49,564 nt of DNA, taken from Armatimonadota bacterium. GTDB taxonomy: Bacteria > Armatimonadota > Hebobacteria > CAIYQO01. Position 1 is the stretch's first letter, and the number at the start of each line of letters is the position of its first letter. Made by a program: the position numbers and the translations under genes. The stretch spans positions 1 to 49,564 of the forward strand of contig JAKPKV010000017.1 in NCBI GenBank assembly GCA_029553475.1, written 5' to 3'. Below, piece after piece: positions 8,806 to 17,389 of this stretch. The notes below the pieces were generated by a model that saw nothing but the letters and a program-made list of their open reading frames with translations, was not told the origin of the DNA and made no database searches.

Positions 8806-9843
8806 ATGATTGAAAAATTCCTCATCAGTCGGCATGACTCCCTCTACCTGGCCTGGCCGGATGTGGCGCTGCTGCCCTCCGGGACGCTGGTGTGCACCTT
8901 CATGCGCTGCATCCATCACGGCAACCGGCAATATACCGCGCTGTGCGTCACGGAGAGCGCGGACCGCGGGCGCACCTGGAGCGCGCCGCGGGCCCTGGTG
9001 GAGGACCAGGGCGATGCATACTGGAACTGCGCGCGCATCAGCCGCCTGCGCGACGGCCGGCTGGTCATCGTCTGCGACCACATCGTCGGCTGGGAGCACC
9101 GGCAGGATGACAAGCTGACGAACCACCTGTGGTTCAGCGGCGACGACGGCGCCACCTGGGACGGCCCGCACGACACCCCGGCCATCGGCATCGTGCCGGA
9201 CAAGCTCCTCGATCTGCCGGACGGCCGCTGGCTGCTCTCCTGCCACCGCCGCAGCCCGGAACACAACTTTTTAGAGCCGCGGCTGTGGATCTCCGCCGAC
9301 GGGGGCGCGACCTGGAGCGACGCCATCACCATCGCCAGCCGGGAGGGGCTGCATCTCTGTGAGGGGAGCATCCTGCCGCTGCCCGACGGGACGCTGGTCT
9401 GCTACCTGCGCGAGAACTCCTCCCAGGGGTGGGACGCCTACAAAGCCATCTCCGACGACGGCGGGCTGACGTGGCACGGCCCCTACCGCGCCCCGCTGCC
9501 CGCCTGCCACCGCCCGGTGGCCGGCCTGCTGCAGAGCGGGAAGGTTCTGATCACCCACCGCTTCATGCAGGGCGGCAAGGGCTGGGTGGGCGCCTGGACG
9601 CAGAATTTTTTCGCCGCCCTCACCGACGTCGAATCCGCGAAGGCGACCGAACGGAAAGACCAGTGGAGCCGCATCCTCCCGGTAGATTTCGACCGCAGCC
9701 CCCACTCCGACCTCGGCTACTCCGGCTGGGTGCAGTTCCCCGACGGCGAGATCTACATCGTCAACTACATCGTGGACGACTGGCCGCGCGGGCAGATCCG
9801 CGGGTATAGCCTGCGGGAGAGCGAGTTTCTTTTGGAGGCGTAG
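8806..9843 (+). CDS. BNR/Asp-box sialidase-like beta-propeller
   Basis: The 345-residue product is a sialidase-superfamily six-bladed beta-propeller. Four Asp-boxes (S/T-x-D-x-G-x-T-W) are visible: SADRGRTWS, SGDDGATWDG, SADGGATWS and SDDGGLTWHG. No signal peptide is seen, so it is probably cytoplasmic and acts on imported oligosaccharides or is not an exo-sialidase at all. Many such proteins in environmental bacteria have no measured activity. It precedes the GH116 gene by 428 bp on the same strand, which suggests a shared role in glycan breakdown. Confidence 0.82.
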   Translation: MIEKFLISRHDSLYLAWPDVALLPSGTLVCTFMRCIHHGNRQYTALCVTESADRGRTWSAPRALVEDQGDAYWNCARISRLRDGRLVIVCDHIVGWEHRQDDKLTNHLWFSGDDGATWDGPHDTPAIGIVPDKLLDLPDGRWLLSCHRRSPEHNFLEPRLWISADGGATWSDAITIASREGLHLCEGSILPLPDGTLVCYLRENSSQGWDAYKAISDDGGLTWHGPYRAPLPACHRPVAGLLQSGKVLITHRFMQGGKGWVGAWTQNFFAALTDVESAKATERKDQWSRILPVDFDRSPHSDLGYSGWVQFPDGEIYIVNYIVDDWPRGQIRGYSLRESEFLLEA

Positions 9844-10214
9844 GCGCGGTTGGCTGGGGGCGGAGGCGCGCGTTTTTCACGAAGGCACGAAGAGTTTTTT
9901 GAAGGGACGCGTGAAGGGCGTCTCGCCCGCCAGATGCACGAACGCCAAACACTCCATGCACCCGCTCGTTGGTAGTGCGCCACGCAACGAAGTGGAGTGG
10001 CGCCGCCCCGGCCGTAGTCATAGCGCCTGTTGATCCGCCGGGGGACAATCAACGCCTAGCCATGTGACGCTGACCGCGCGGCGCGGGTCGGCAGGACGCG
10101 CCAGGTGGCGGCCAGGCGCCAACAGTCCCCCGTACCCACGACTCGACGGCGTCTCGCCCGCCGGAGAAAGTATCAACGGCTGTTGCGGATATCGAAAAAA
10201 CGCCGGCTCTCACC

Positions 10215-10243
10215 TTGTTTTTGCGCTGTTCCTCTGCTATATT
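10215..10243 (+). promoter_or_regulatory. promoter of the GH116 gene
   Basis: TTGTTT (10215-10220) and an extended -10 TGC-TATATT (10238-10243) are 17 bp apart, giving a start near 10250 and a short leader with GGGAGGT before ATG at 10272. The rest of the 428-bp gap after the sialidase-like gene shows only short copies of the 4.5-kb direct repeat. Confidence 0.6.
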
Positions 10244-10271
10244 GGCGCTAACATCCTCCCGGGAGGTCCGC

Positions 10272-12989
10272 ATGATCCCCTTCTCCCATGACGAACTCTA
10301 TCGCGTCGGCGCGCAGCGCGTCTTCACCGGCGCGTCGCTGACCGAGATCGCCTTCCCGCTGGGGGGCATCGGCACGGGCACCATCAGCCTGGGCGGGCGG
10401 GGGAATCTGCGGGACCCGGAGATCTATACCCGGCCGAACAAGGGCGCCGAGTGGCCCTTCACCCTCTTCGCGCTGTGGGCGCGGGCGGAGGGGGAGGCGC
10501 CGGCCGCGAAGATTTTGGAAGGCAGGGTGCCGCCGCCGTATCGCAAGGGGTTCGGGGAGTCGCAGCCGCAACTGCTGGGGGTGAGCCGCTTTCGCGAGGC
10601 GTCCTTCACCGGCGAATATCCGGTCGCCACGCTGGCGCTGTCCGATCCCGAAGTGCCGGTGACCGCCAGCCTGCGCGCGTGGAACCCCTTCATCCCGCTC
10701 AACGTGCACGACAGCGCGCTGCCGGTGGCGATTTTCGAGTGGACCTTCACCAATCCGCGCGACACGCCGGTGGCCATCTCCCTCGCCGCCACGATGTCGA
10801 ATACCCTCACCGCGCGGGGCGACGATGGCAACTTCACCGGCAAAGGCGCGACGAACGCCTACCGGGCGGTGGGGGCGCTGAAGGGCGTCCTCCTCTCCCA
10901 TCCCGGCGCCGACCCGAACGACCCGCGCACCGGCACGCTGGCGCTGGCCACCACCTGGGAGGCCCTCGACGCGCAGACGCGCTGGTATCGCGGCGGCTGG
11001 TGGGACAAGTGCCATCTCTTCTGGGACGATTTCGCCGAGGACGGCCGGGTGACGAACGTGCTGGACACCGACCCCTCCCCCGGCGCCGGCGACGTGGCCG
11101 CGCTGGTCCTGCGCGCCACCGTGCCCGCCGGCGGCGCGGTGACGCTGCCGATCTTCATCACCTGGCATTTTCCGAAGATGGCGAACCCGTGGAGCGCGCA
11201 CCCGGAGAGCCCGTGGGGCGGCGAGGCGGATTACGCACACCCGCTGGACCTCTATGTCGGCGCGCACTTCGCCGACGCCTGGGCGGTGGCGGACTACGTG
11301 ACGGACAACCTCTCTCGCCTGCGCCGGGACACCGAGCTGTTCCGCGAGACGCTGTTCGGCAGCACGCTGCCCGACCACGTCATCGAGGCCATCACCACCC
11401 AGGCGAGCATCATGCGCACGCCCACCTGCTTCTTGCTGGCGGACGGCCGCTTCTTCGGCTGGGAAGGGGCCGGCGACACCCGGGGCTGCTGCTTCGGCAA
11501 CTGCACCCACGTGTGGAACTACGAGCAGGCGGTGGCCTTCCTCTTCCCATCGCTCGAGCGCACCATGCGCGAGACGGAGTTCCTGCACAACACCCGCGAG
11601 ACGGGCAACATGGCCTTCCGCACCTACCTGCCGCCCGGCGCGCGCCTCTTCGACTTCAAGCCCTGCGCCGATGGGCAGATGGGCGCCATCATCCAGCTCT
11701 ACCGCGACTGGCAGCTCTCCGGCGACGACGCCTTCCTGCGCGCCGTCTGGCCGGGCGCGCGGCGCGCGCTGGAGTACGCCTGGACGATGACGCCGGAGCG
11801 GATGGACCGCGACTCCGGCGCGGGCGCCATCGGCTCGAGCGACGAGAAGCGCAGCATTGACTCCCTCTGGGACCCCGACAAAGACGGGGTGATGGAGGGC
11901 GAGCAGCACAACACCTACGATATCGAGTTCTTCGGGCCGAACACCCTCTGCACGGCGCTGTACCTGGGCGCGCTGCGCGCTGGCGAGGCCATCGCCCGCT
12001 ACCTGGGCGAGACCGCGGCGGCGGACGAGTATCGCGCCATCGCCGAGAGCGGCCGCGCGAAGGTGGACGCCGAGCTGTGGAACGGCGAGTATTACATCCA
12101 GCAGGTACGCGTGATCCCCGAGGTGACGGTGCCGCCGGCGCTGCACAGCCCGCCGGCCGTCACCTGCGCCTGCCAGCAGGCCCCCGGCGGCACGGCGGCG
12201 GCGCTGGAGTCCGGCGACGTGATGCCGAAGTACCAGTACGGCGAGGGCTGCCTCTCCGACCAGCTCCTCGGCCAGTGGGCGGCGCACGTGGCGGGATTGG
12301 GATACCTGCTCGACCCGGACAAGGTGCGGACGGCGGTGAAGGCGATCTTCACCAGCAATTTCCGCGCGCCCATCGGCGGCTTCAGCAACGTGCAGCGCGT
12401 GTACGCCCTCAATGACGAGGCCGGCCTGCTGCTCTGCTCCTGGCCGCAGGGGGCACGCCCGGCGCTGCCCTTCGTCTACGCGGACGAGGTGTGGACGGGC
12501 ATCGAGTACCACGTGGCCGCGCACCTCATCTACGAAGGCTGGCTCGATGAAGGTCTGACCATCGTGAAGGCGGTGACGGAGCGCTACGCGGGCTGCAACC
12601 GCAACCCGTGGAACGAGGTGGAGTGCGGCCACCACTACGCCCGCGCCATGGCCTCCTGGTCGGTGAAGCTCGCCCTCGACGGCTTCACCTACAGCCTGCC
12701 GGACGCGCGCCTGGGCTTCGCCCCGAAGCTCAACGCGGGGCAATATCGCACCTTCTGGTCCACCGGCACCGGCTGGGGCCGGTATGCCCAGACAGCCGGC
12801 GCGGCGACCCTCACCGTGCAGTATGGCGCGCAGACCATCACGCGGCTCGATCTGCCCGGACTCGCCGGCGCCGTCACGGTGACCGGCCCGCATGGCGACA
12901 TCGCCGCCACGCGCGAGGGTGATACCGTCGTGCTGGCGGACGCGGTGACGCTGGCGGCGGGTGACGCGCTCACGGTGACGGTGGCGTAA
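10272..12989 (+). CDS. GH116 family glycosidase (beta-glucosidase/xylosidase-like)
   Basis: The 905-residue protein matches glycoside hydrolase family 116 (bile-acid beta-glucosidase GBA2 type). It has an N-terminal beta-sandwich (FPLGGIGTGTISLGGRGNLRD near residue 30) and an (alpha/alpha)6 catalytic domain. E398 in GWEG and D550 in NTYDIEF are 152 residues apart, the same spacing as the nucleophile/acid pair reported for the Thermoanaerobacterium enzyme. This supports an active enzyme, though the exact assignment is inferred. No signal peptide is present. The stop codon abuts that of grpE on the other strand with no gap. The substrate (glucose, xylose or other) cannot be told. Confidence 0.85.
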   Translation: MIPFSHDELYRVGAQRVFTGASLTEIAFPLGGIGTGTISLGGRGNLRDPEIYTRPNKGAEWPFTLFALWARAEGEAPAAKILEGRVPPPYRKGFGESQPQLLGVSRFREASFTGEYPVATLALSDPEVPVTASLRAWNPFIPLNVHDSALPVAIFEWTFTNPRDTPVAISLAATMSNTLTARGDDGNFTGKGATNAYRAVGALKGVLLSHPGADPNDPRTGTLALATTWEALDAQTRWYRGGWWDKCHLFWDDFAEDGRVTNVLDTDPSPGAGDVAALVLRATVPAGGAVTLPIFITWHFPKMANPWSAHPESPWGGEADYAHPLDLYVGAHFADAWAVADYVTDNLSRLRRDTELFRETLFGSTLPDHVIEAITTQASIMRTPTCFLLADGRFFGWEGAGDTRGCCFGNCTHVWNYEQAVAFLFPSLERTMRETEFLHNTRETGNMAFRTYLPPGARLFDFKPCADGQMGAIIQLYRDWQLSGDDAFLRAVWPGARRALEYAWTMTPERMDRDSGAGAIGSSDEKRSIDSLWDPDKDGVMEGEQHNTYDIEFFGPNTLCTALYLGALRAGEAIARYLGETAAADEYRAIAESGRAKVDAELWNGEYYIQQVRVIPEVTVPPALHSPPAVTCACQQAPGGTAAALESGDVMPKYQYGEGCLSDQLLGQWAAHVAGLGYLLDPDKVRTAVKAIFTSNFRAPIGGFSNVQRVYALNDEAGLLLCSWPQGARPALPFVYADEVWTGIEYHVAAHLIYEGWLDEGLTIVKAVTERYAGCNRNPWNEVECGHHYARAMASWSVKLALDGFTYSLPDARLGFAPKLNAGQYRTFWSTGTGWGRYAQTAGAATLTVQYGAQTITRLDLPGLAGAVTVTGPHGDIAATREGDTVVLADAVTLAAGDALTVTVA

Positions 12990-13571
12990 TCACGCCTGTT
13001 CGTCGAACGGCTGCATCGCCACCACCACTTTCGCCGGGCGGAAGGCGTCGCCGTTTTTCAGGTAGCCGCGCTGCACTTCGCTGGTGATGGTGTGGTCGGG
13101 CACGTCGGCGGTGGTGACGCTGGCCACCGCGTCGTGGAACATCGGGTCGAACGGCTGGCCCTCCACCGCCATCGGCGTGATGCCATACCGTTCCAGCAGG
13201 CTCTGCAGTTGCCGGTAGATGAGGGTGACGCCCTGCCGCAGCGACTCCACGGTGCTCGCGTCGTTCACCGCGGCCAGCGCGCGCTCAAAGTCGTCGAGGA
13301 TGGGCAGCAGCTCCGCCAGCACGCGGTCGCCCCCGCGGCTGAACTCCTGGTCGCGCTCGGCGCGCATGCGCTTGCGAAAGTTGTCAAAATCGGCGTGGGC
13401 GCGCAGGTAGTCGTTGCGCGCGGTCGCCAGCGCCTGCTGCGCGTCCGCCAGCGCCGCCCGCAGGTGAATCACCTCGTCGTCCAGCGGCGCCGCCGCCTCC
13501 GCCGCGCCCTCGGCGATATCCGCCTCGGTCTCCGGCGTCAATTCGTCAAAATCGTGATGCTGATCGCTCAT
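12990..13571 (-). CDS. grpE: nucleotide exchange factor GrpE
   Basis: The 193-residue product is GrpE, the dimeric exchange factor that drives ADP release from DnaK. It has an acidic N-terminus, a long coiled coil (about residues 35-95) with DFDNFRKRMRAERD, and a C-terminal beta domain ending in GYLKNGDAFRPAKVVVA. Length is normal. The start is ATG at 13571; no strong Shine-Dalgarno is seen. dnaK and dnaJ are not adjacent, which is less usual. Upstream TTCACG-17-TACAAT (-10 at 13616-13621) is a plausible promoter. No CIRCE is visible. Confidence 0.95.
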   Translation of the reverse strand: MSDQHHDFDELTPETEADIAEGAAEAAAPLDDEVIHLRAALADAQQALATARNDYLRAHADFDNFRKRMRAERDQEFSRGGDRVLAELLPILDDFERALAAVNDASTVESLRQGVTLIYRQLQSLLERYGITPMAVEGQPFDPMFHDAVASVTTADVPDHTITSEVQRGYLKNGDAFRPAKVVVAMQPFDEQA

Positions 13572-13615
13572 CGGTTCTCATGTACCCTCACGAACGGAAA
13601 GCGTTCCAGGCGCCT

Positions 13616-13644
13616 ATTGTACTCAATTTTCGCCGGCGCGTGAA
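13616..13644 (-). promoter_or_regulatory. candidate grpE promoter
   Basis: On the minus strand TTCACG and TACAAT are 17 bp apart, with the -10 at 13616-13621. This places a transcription start about 37 nt before the grpE start codon. Confidence 0.45.
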
Positions 13645-13660
13645 GCGGAATCATACCACG

Positions 13661-14290
13661 CTAGCTTTTTCCCTGCCGGTAAATGAGGCTCAGCATCTCT
13701 TCGGTGGTGGTGGGCACGGGCTCGGAGGCGAGGGCGCGCGTGATCATCTGCAGGGCGTCGGCGCGGTTGTAGCCGAGCTGCAGCAGGATGGTGAGCACCT
13801 CCTCTTCCAATTCCTTCGCCGGGGTGGCGGGGACGGCCTCGGGCGCGGCGTCGCCGGCGTCGAGGAGGAAATACGGCGTCATCTTCCCCTGCAGCTTGGC
13901 GATGATCTCCTTGGCCTTCTGGCGGCCGATGCCGGGGAGGGTGGTGAGGAAATGGGCGTCGCCGCGCTCGATGGCGCCGGCGATCTTCGGGATGGGCTGG
14001 GCGATGGCTTTCACCGCCGTGCGCGGGCCGATGCCCGCCACTCGGGTGAAATTCTCGAAAAACTCGCGCTCCAGCGCGTTGCGAAAGCCGATCATCACCG
14101 GGGTGGCGCGCGCCTGGTCAATCTGCAGGAAGTAGTAAATCACCAGCGACACCTCCTGCCCCACCGTCGCCTCCGGCAGCGCGCCCAGCACCGCCGCCGG
14201 CACCAGCACTTCGTACCCCAGGCCGCCGGCGAGGATCACCAGCGCGGCGGTGTCGCGCTCTTTGATTTTGCCTTCGATGTAGCTGATCAT
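13661..14290 (-). CDS. ruvA: Holliday junction branch migration protein RuvA
   Basis: The 209-residue product is RuvA, which binds four-way junctions and loads the RuvB motor. The OB-fold N-terminus (MISYIEGKIKERD), the two helix-hairpin-helix motifs (NFTRVAGIGPRTAVKAI and LTTLPGIGRQKAKEIIAKL), and the flexible linker plus C-terminal RuvB-binding helices (LLQLGYNRADALQMI) are all present. ATG at 14290 has no clear Shine-Dalgarno. ruvC lies 185 bp upstream on the same strand, and ruvB is not in this window. Confidence 0.95.
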   Translation of the reverse strand: MISYIEGKIKERDTAALVILAGGLGYEVLVPAAVLGALPEATVGQEVSLVIYYFLQIDQARATPVMIGFRNALEREFFENFTRVAGIGPRTAVKAIAQPIPKIAGAIERGDAHFLTTLPGIGRQKAKEIIAKLQGKMTPYFLLDAGDAAPEAVPATPAKELEEEVLTILLQLGYNRADALQMITRALASEPVPTTTEEMLSLIYRQGKS

Positions 14291-14475
14291 ATTTGGTCAC
14301 ACGTTACAGGGTGCACGGTGCGGCGAAGCCGGCGGCACAGACGATTGTGATGATTGCGCACAGCGGCATCGTCTCCGTGAGGACGCGGTCGCGGATGTAC
14401 GCACCCCGCTGCTCGTGTATGACATCCCGTACCGTCATGGGTGTGTCTCGCCGGACATAGTATACACGATACCCA

Positions 14476-14970
14476 TCACCGCCGGAACCTCGCCGCCGGG
14501 CTGCGCTCGCGGGTGGCGTGGCAGACGGCGAGGGCGAGGGCGTCGGAGACGTGGTCGGGGGTGGGCAGCGTCGGCAGGCGCAGCAGGCCCTGCACCATGC
14601 GCTGCACCTGCTCCTTGCTGGCGCGGCCGTGGCCGGTGACGGCGCGCTTCACCTCGGTGGGGGCGATGTTGATCACCGGCACCGCGCGCTGCGCCGCCGC
14701 CAGGCAGATCACCCCGCGCGCGTGGCCCATCAGCACGGCGGTTTTGGGGTGTTTGTAGACGGTGAAGAGGTCCTCCAGCGCCACCGCGTCCGGGAGGCAT
14801 TCGTGCAGCAGCGCGGTGAGCTCCGCGTGCAACTGCAGCAGGCGGCGGTCCAGCGCGGTGCTGTCCGGGCGGATGACCCCCGCCGCCAGGCATTCCATCC
14901 GGTCGCCGCCCGCCGCGATCACCCCATAGCCCGTCGCCACCAGTCCCGGATCAATGCCGAGGATACGCAT
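14476..14970 (-). CDS. ruvC: crossover junction endodeoxyribonuclease RuvC
   Basis: The 164-residue product is the Holliday junction resolvase RuvC. The RNase H-like active site is visible: D7 in ILGIDPG, the Glu of ALEDLF, and the C-terminal HVSDALALAVCH with its acidic residue. ATG at 14970 starts directly at the MRILGIDPG strand, which fixes the N-terminus. A perfect extended -10 (TGC-TATAAT) ends 6 nt before the ATG and no Shine-Dalgarno is present, so the mRNA may be leaderless. It precedes ruvA on the same strand. Confidence 0.95.
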   Translation of the reverse strand: MRILGIDPGLVATGYGVIAAGGDRMECLAAGVIRPDSTALDRRLLQLHAELTALLHECLPDAVALEDLFTVYKHPKTAVLMGHARGVICLAAAQRAVPVINIAPTEVKRAVTGHGRASKEQVQRMVQGLLRLPTLPTPDHVSDALALAVCHATRERSPAARFRR

Positions 14971-14976
14971 GGGTGC

Positions 14977-14982
14977 ATTATA
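14977..14982 (-). promoter_or_regulatory. extended -10 of ruvC
   Basis: On the minus strand this reads TGC-TATAAT, 6 nt before the ruvC ATG, which is the spacing expected for transcription starting at the start codon. No good -35 is seen. Confidence 0.55.
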
Positions 14983-15000
14983 GCAGAGTTCGGCTGCGCC

Positions 15001-15203
15001 GGGACTGACTGCGCCTGGCCAGTTTGGCACACCATGTCACTGATGCGCGTCCGTCCCCTGCCCAGCACCACGTCGCCAGGCGGAGTCTGTCCCTCCCGCG
15101 CCGGTACCAAGGGACAGACTCCGCCTGGCATGACGGACCTGTCAACAGGGCGTCTACGCACCGGCGCCGCCGAGTGCTGATTTGGCCAGGCGCAGTCAGT
15201 CCC
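15001..15203. repeat. nested inverted-repeat element
   Basis: The outer arms 15001-15021 and 15183-15203 are perfect 21-bp inverted copies (GGGACTGACTGCGCCTGG core). Inside, 15075-15093 and 15111-15129 are perfect 19-bp inverted copies of a related sequence (GCCAGGCGGAGTCTGTCCC). The two pairs resemble each other, suggesting one repeat inserted in or duplicated from another. No gene is seen here. Confidence 0.75.
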
Positions 15204-15238
15204 AGTGGAACCGGGGAGGCATGTCACCGCAGTACCCT

Positions 15239-15799
15239 TCACGGCACTTTGTACGTCACCTCGATGCCGTCGCCGACGGGGACGAGGACGCTCTGCAGGC
15301 CGGGGCGCTCGTGGACGTAGGCGAGGTAGTCTACCAGGCCGGTGGCGTGGGCGATGGCGTTGTTGCAGCAGATGACGCCGCCGCTGGTCACCTGTTCGAA
15401 AAGCGTGCGGAAGTGGTGCAGGGTCTGCGGCGCCTCCACGTCAAGGAGGACGAAATCATACGGCCCTTCCAGCAGGGGGACGAGATCGGCCAGCTCGCCG
15501 TGGCGCAGCTCGATGCGCTCGGCGTGCGGGGAGCGGCCCAGCACTTTCTTCGCCACTTCTGCCTGCCACACGTCGCCTTCGAGGGTGGTCACGCGGCCAT
15601 CGGCGGCGACGGCCGCCTCCGCCAGCCAGAGGGTGAGGTAGCCGTCATGCGTGCCCACTTCCAGCAGGCGGGCGGCGCGGGTGAGCTTGGCGAGGATGTT
15701 CAGAAATTGCCCGGCCTCGCGCGCCACCCGGGGCGGCTCCTTGGCCTTGCCCGCCACCATCTCCACCTCTCGCAGCAAATCACCCAGGCGTGGATCCAT
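15239..15799 (-). CDS. class I SAM-dependent O-methyltransferase
   Basis: The 186-residue product resembles caffeoyl-CoA/catechol-type O-methyltransferases (family 3). The SAM-binding motif I is LLEVGTHDGYLTLWLA (about residues 44-59), followed by the acidic VTTLEGD strand and the DFVLLDVEAPQTLHHF segment that in this family includes a metal-binding Asp. Another Asp/Asn motif, GGVICCNNAIAHA, is partly changed from the usual GGxxxxDN. ATG at 15799 with AGGTG upstream is chosen because the alignable region begins there. The substrate is unknown. It is divergent from the fumarase alpha-type gene. Confidence 0.82.
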   Translation of the reverse strand: MDPRLGDLLREVEMVAGKAKEPPRVAREAGQFLNILAKLTRAARLLEVGTHDGYLTLWLAEAAVAADGRVTTLEGDVWQAEVAKKVLGRSPHAERIELRHGELADLVPLLEGPYDFVLLDVEAPQTLHHFRTLFEQVTSGGVICCNNAIAHATGLVDYLAYVHERPGLQSVLVPVGDGIEVTYKVP

Positions 15800-15968
15800 G
15801 GTCTGCACCTCGCGTCTCTCGTACTGCCGTCCTACCCATTCCGGCGCGCGCTTTGTGACCGCGGCGCGACGCGGAAGGGACCGGGACGGGACAAATGGAA
15901 CGTATACAGGGGGTGCAGGTTGCAGGGGGGCGGGTGCGGTGCACACTGGGGACGGTGAGGATAGATAA

Positions 15969-16808
15969 ATGCGCGTGATCACGGCGGAACAGCTTGCCGA
16001 CGCGGTGGCGGCGTTATACATGCGGGCGAACCGGCACATGCCCGCGGCACTGCGCGCGGCGCTGGCGCGGGCGCTGGAGGCGGAGGTGTCGCCGGTGGGG
16101 CGCGAGACGCTGGCGCGGCTGCTGGAGAACGCCGCCGTGGCGGCGGAGACCGGCCTGCCGCTCTGCCAGGATACCGGCCTGGCGGTGGTGATGGCGGAGC
16201 TCGGCACGGAGGTGCGCATTGACGGCGACTTGGCGGCGGCGGTGGACGACGGGGTGCGCCGCGCCCACGCCGAAGGCTACCTGCGCGCCTCGGTGGTGGC
16301 GCATCCGCTGCGGCGGGTGAACACCGGCGACAATACGCCCGCCATCCTCCACCTGCGCCTGGTGCCCGGCGACCGCCTGCGGCTGACGGTGCTGCCGAAA
16401 GGCGGCGGCAGCGAAAACGCCAGCGCGCTGCGCATGCTCAAACCCGCGGACGGCGCGGCGGGCGTGATCGAGTTCGTGGTGGGGCGCGTCTCCGAGCAGG
16501 GGGTGAACGCCTGCCCGCCGCTGCTGATCGGGGTGGGCATCGGCGGCAATTTCGAGGGGTGCGCCCTGCTGGCGAAGCGCGCGCTGCTGCGCCCGCCGGG
16601 GGCGCCCAACCCCGACCCGGACGACGCCGCGCTGGAGGCGGAGCTGCTGCGCCGCATCAACGCGCTGGGCATCGGCCCCGGCGGCACCGGCGGAGCCGTC
16701 ACCGCCCTCGCCGTCCACGTGGAAACCGCCCCCTGCCACATCGCCAGCCTGCCCTGCGCGGTGCATCTCCAGTGCAACGCCCACCGGTGGGCGGAGGTGG
16801 AGCTGTAA
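15969..16808 (+). CDS. class I fumarate hydratase/tartrate dehydratase alpha subunit
   Basis: The 279-residue product is the N-terminal (alpha) unit of iron-sulfur class I fumarase or L-tartrate dehydratase. The three cluster cysteines are visible in LCQDTG, NACPPLLIGVGIGG and LQCNAHR, and the KGGGSENASALRML substrate loop is intact. Two-subunit enzymes need a beta subunit for the C-terminal half, but none lies next to this gene; downstream is tlpA on the other strand. The start ATG at 15969 is preceded by GTGAGGATAG. Function as fumarase or as another hydro-lyase cannot be separated from sequence. Confidence 0.85.
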   Translation: MRVITAEQLADAVAALYMRANRHMPAALRAALARALEAEVSPVGRETLARLLENAAVAAETGLPLCQDTGLAVVMAELGTEVRIDGDLAAAVDDGVRRAHAEGYLRASVVAHPLRRVNTGDNTPAILHLRLVPGDRLRLTVLPKGGGSENASALRMLKPADGAAGVIEFVVGRVSEQGVNACPPLLIGVGIGGNFEGCALLAKRALLRPPGAPNPDPDDAALEAELLRRINALGIGPGGTGGAVTALAVHVETAPCHIASLPCAVHLQCNAHRWAEVEL

Positions 16809-16853
16809 GGCGGGCGCTTTGGGCGTCTTCCCCGCGCCCCCCCGCATCACCCG

Positions 16854-17378
16854 CTATTTCGTCTCGACTTTTTCCTTCAGGTAGACCTGCAGCTTCTTCA
16901 GCAGGCCGTCTTTGGTGGCGCCGCCGACCAGGCTTTCGCGCACCACGCCGGCGCGGTCAATGACGAATTTGGTGGGGATATACTCCACCTTGCCCAGCGC
17001 GTCCAGCGCCTTGCCCTCGTTGACGAGGATCGGGTAGTTGATCTTCTGCGACTTGATGAAGCGCGGCAGGACGGACTTGTCGTGGTCCACGGAGATGCCG
17101 AGAATCACCACGTCCAGCTTCTCCTTCGTCACGGCGTCCTGCAGCTTGATGATCTCCGGAATCTCGCGCCGGCACGGGGGGCACCAGGTGGCCCACACGT
17201 CCACCAGCACCACCTTGCCGCGGTAATCCGCCAGCTTCACCGTCGTGCCGTCCACCGTCTTGAGCGTGAAGTTCGCCGGCTTTTTCTCCGGCTCCTGCGC
17301 GAAGAGCCTGGGCAAGACGCTGATGCCGCCCACCACCAGCGCCGCCGCCGCCAGCGCGACCACGAACCGTAATTTCAT
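16854..17378 (-). CDS. TlpA/ResA-type thiol-disulfide oxidoreductase
   Basis: The 174-residue product is a membrane-anchored or exported thioredoxin-fold protein. An N-terminal hydrophobic signal (residues 4-26) is followed by a TlpA-like domain with WCPPC active-site cysteines C66 and C69 and the cis-proline region EYIPTKFVIDR. It acts outside the cytoplasmic membrane, probably reducing cytochrome c apoproteins or similar substrates. It is 11 bp downstream of ccdA, which should supply its electrons from the cytoplasm, so the two form an operon. Confidence 0.92.
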   Translation of the reverse strand: MKLRFVVALAAAALVVGGISVLPRLFAQEPEKKPANFTLKTVDGTTVKLADYRGKVVLVDVWATWCPPCRREIPEIIKLQDAVTKEKLDVVILGISVDHDKSVLPRFIKSQKINYPILVNEGKALDALGKVEYIPTKFVIDRAGVVRESLVGGATKDGLLKKLQVYLKEKVETK

Positions 17379-17389
17379 GCTGTCCCCCC

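Noticed and set aside
10248-12893. 881-codon minus-strand reading frame opposite the GH116 gene
   Set aside because: It is the GC-rich antisense shadow of a clear glycosidase: low-complexity Arg/Ala/Gly/His composition, no recognisable domain and no ribosome-binding site. Similar long antisense frames opposite HrcA, the nuclease, tuf and the heparinase-like gene were dropped for the same reason.
15173-15181. GAGTGCTGA as half of a CIRCE operator
   Set aside because: No TTAGCACTC partner lies 9 bp away and the sequence is part of the nested repeat.
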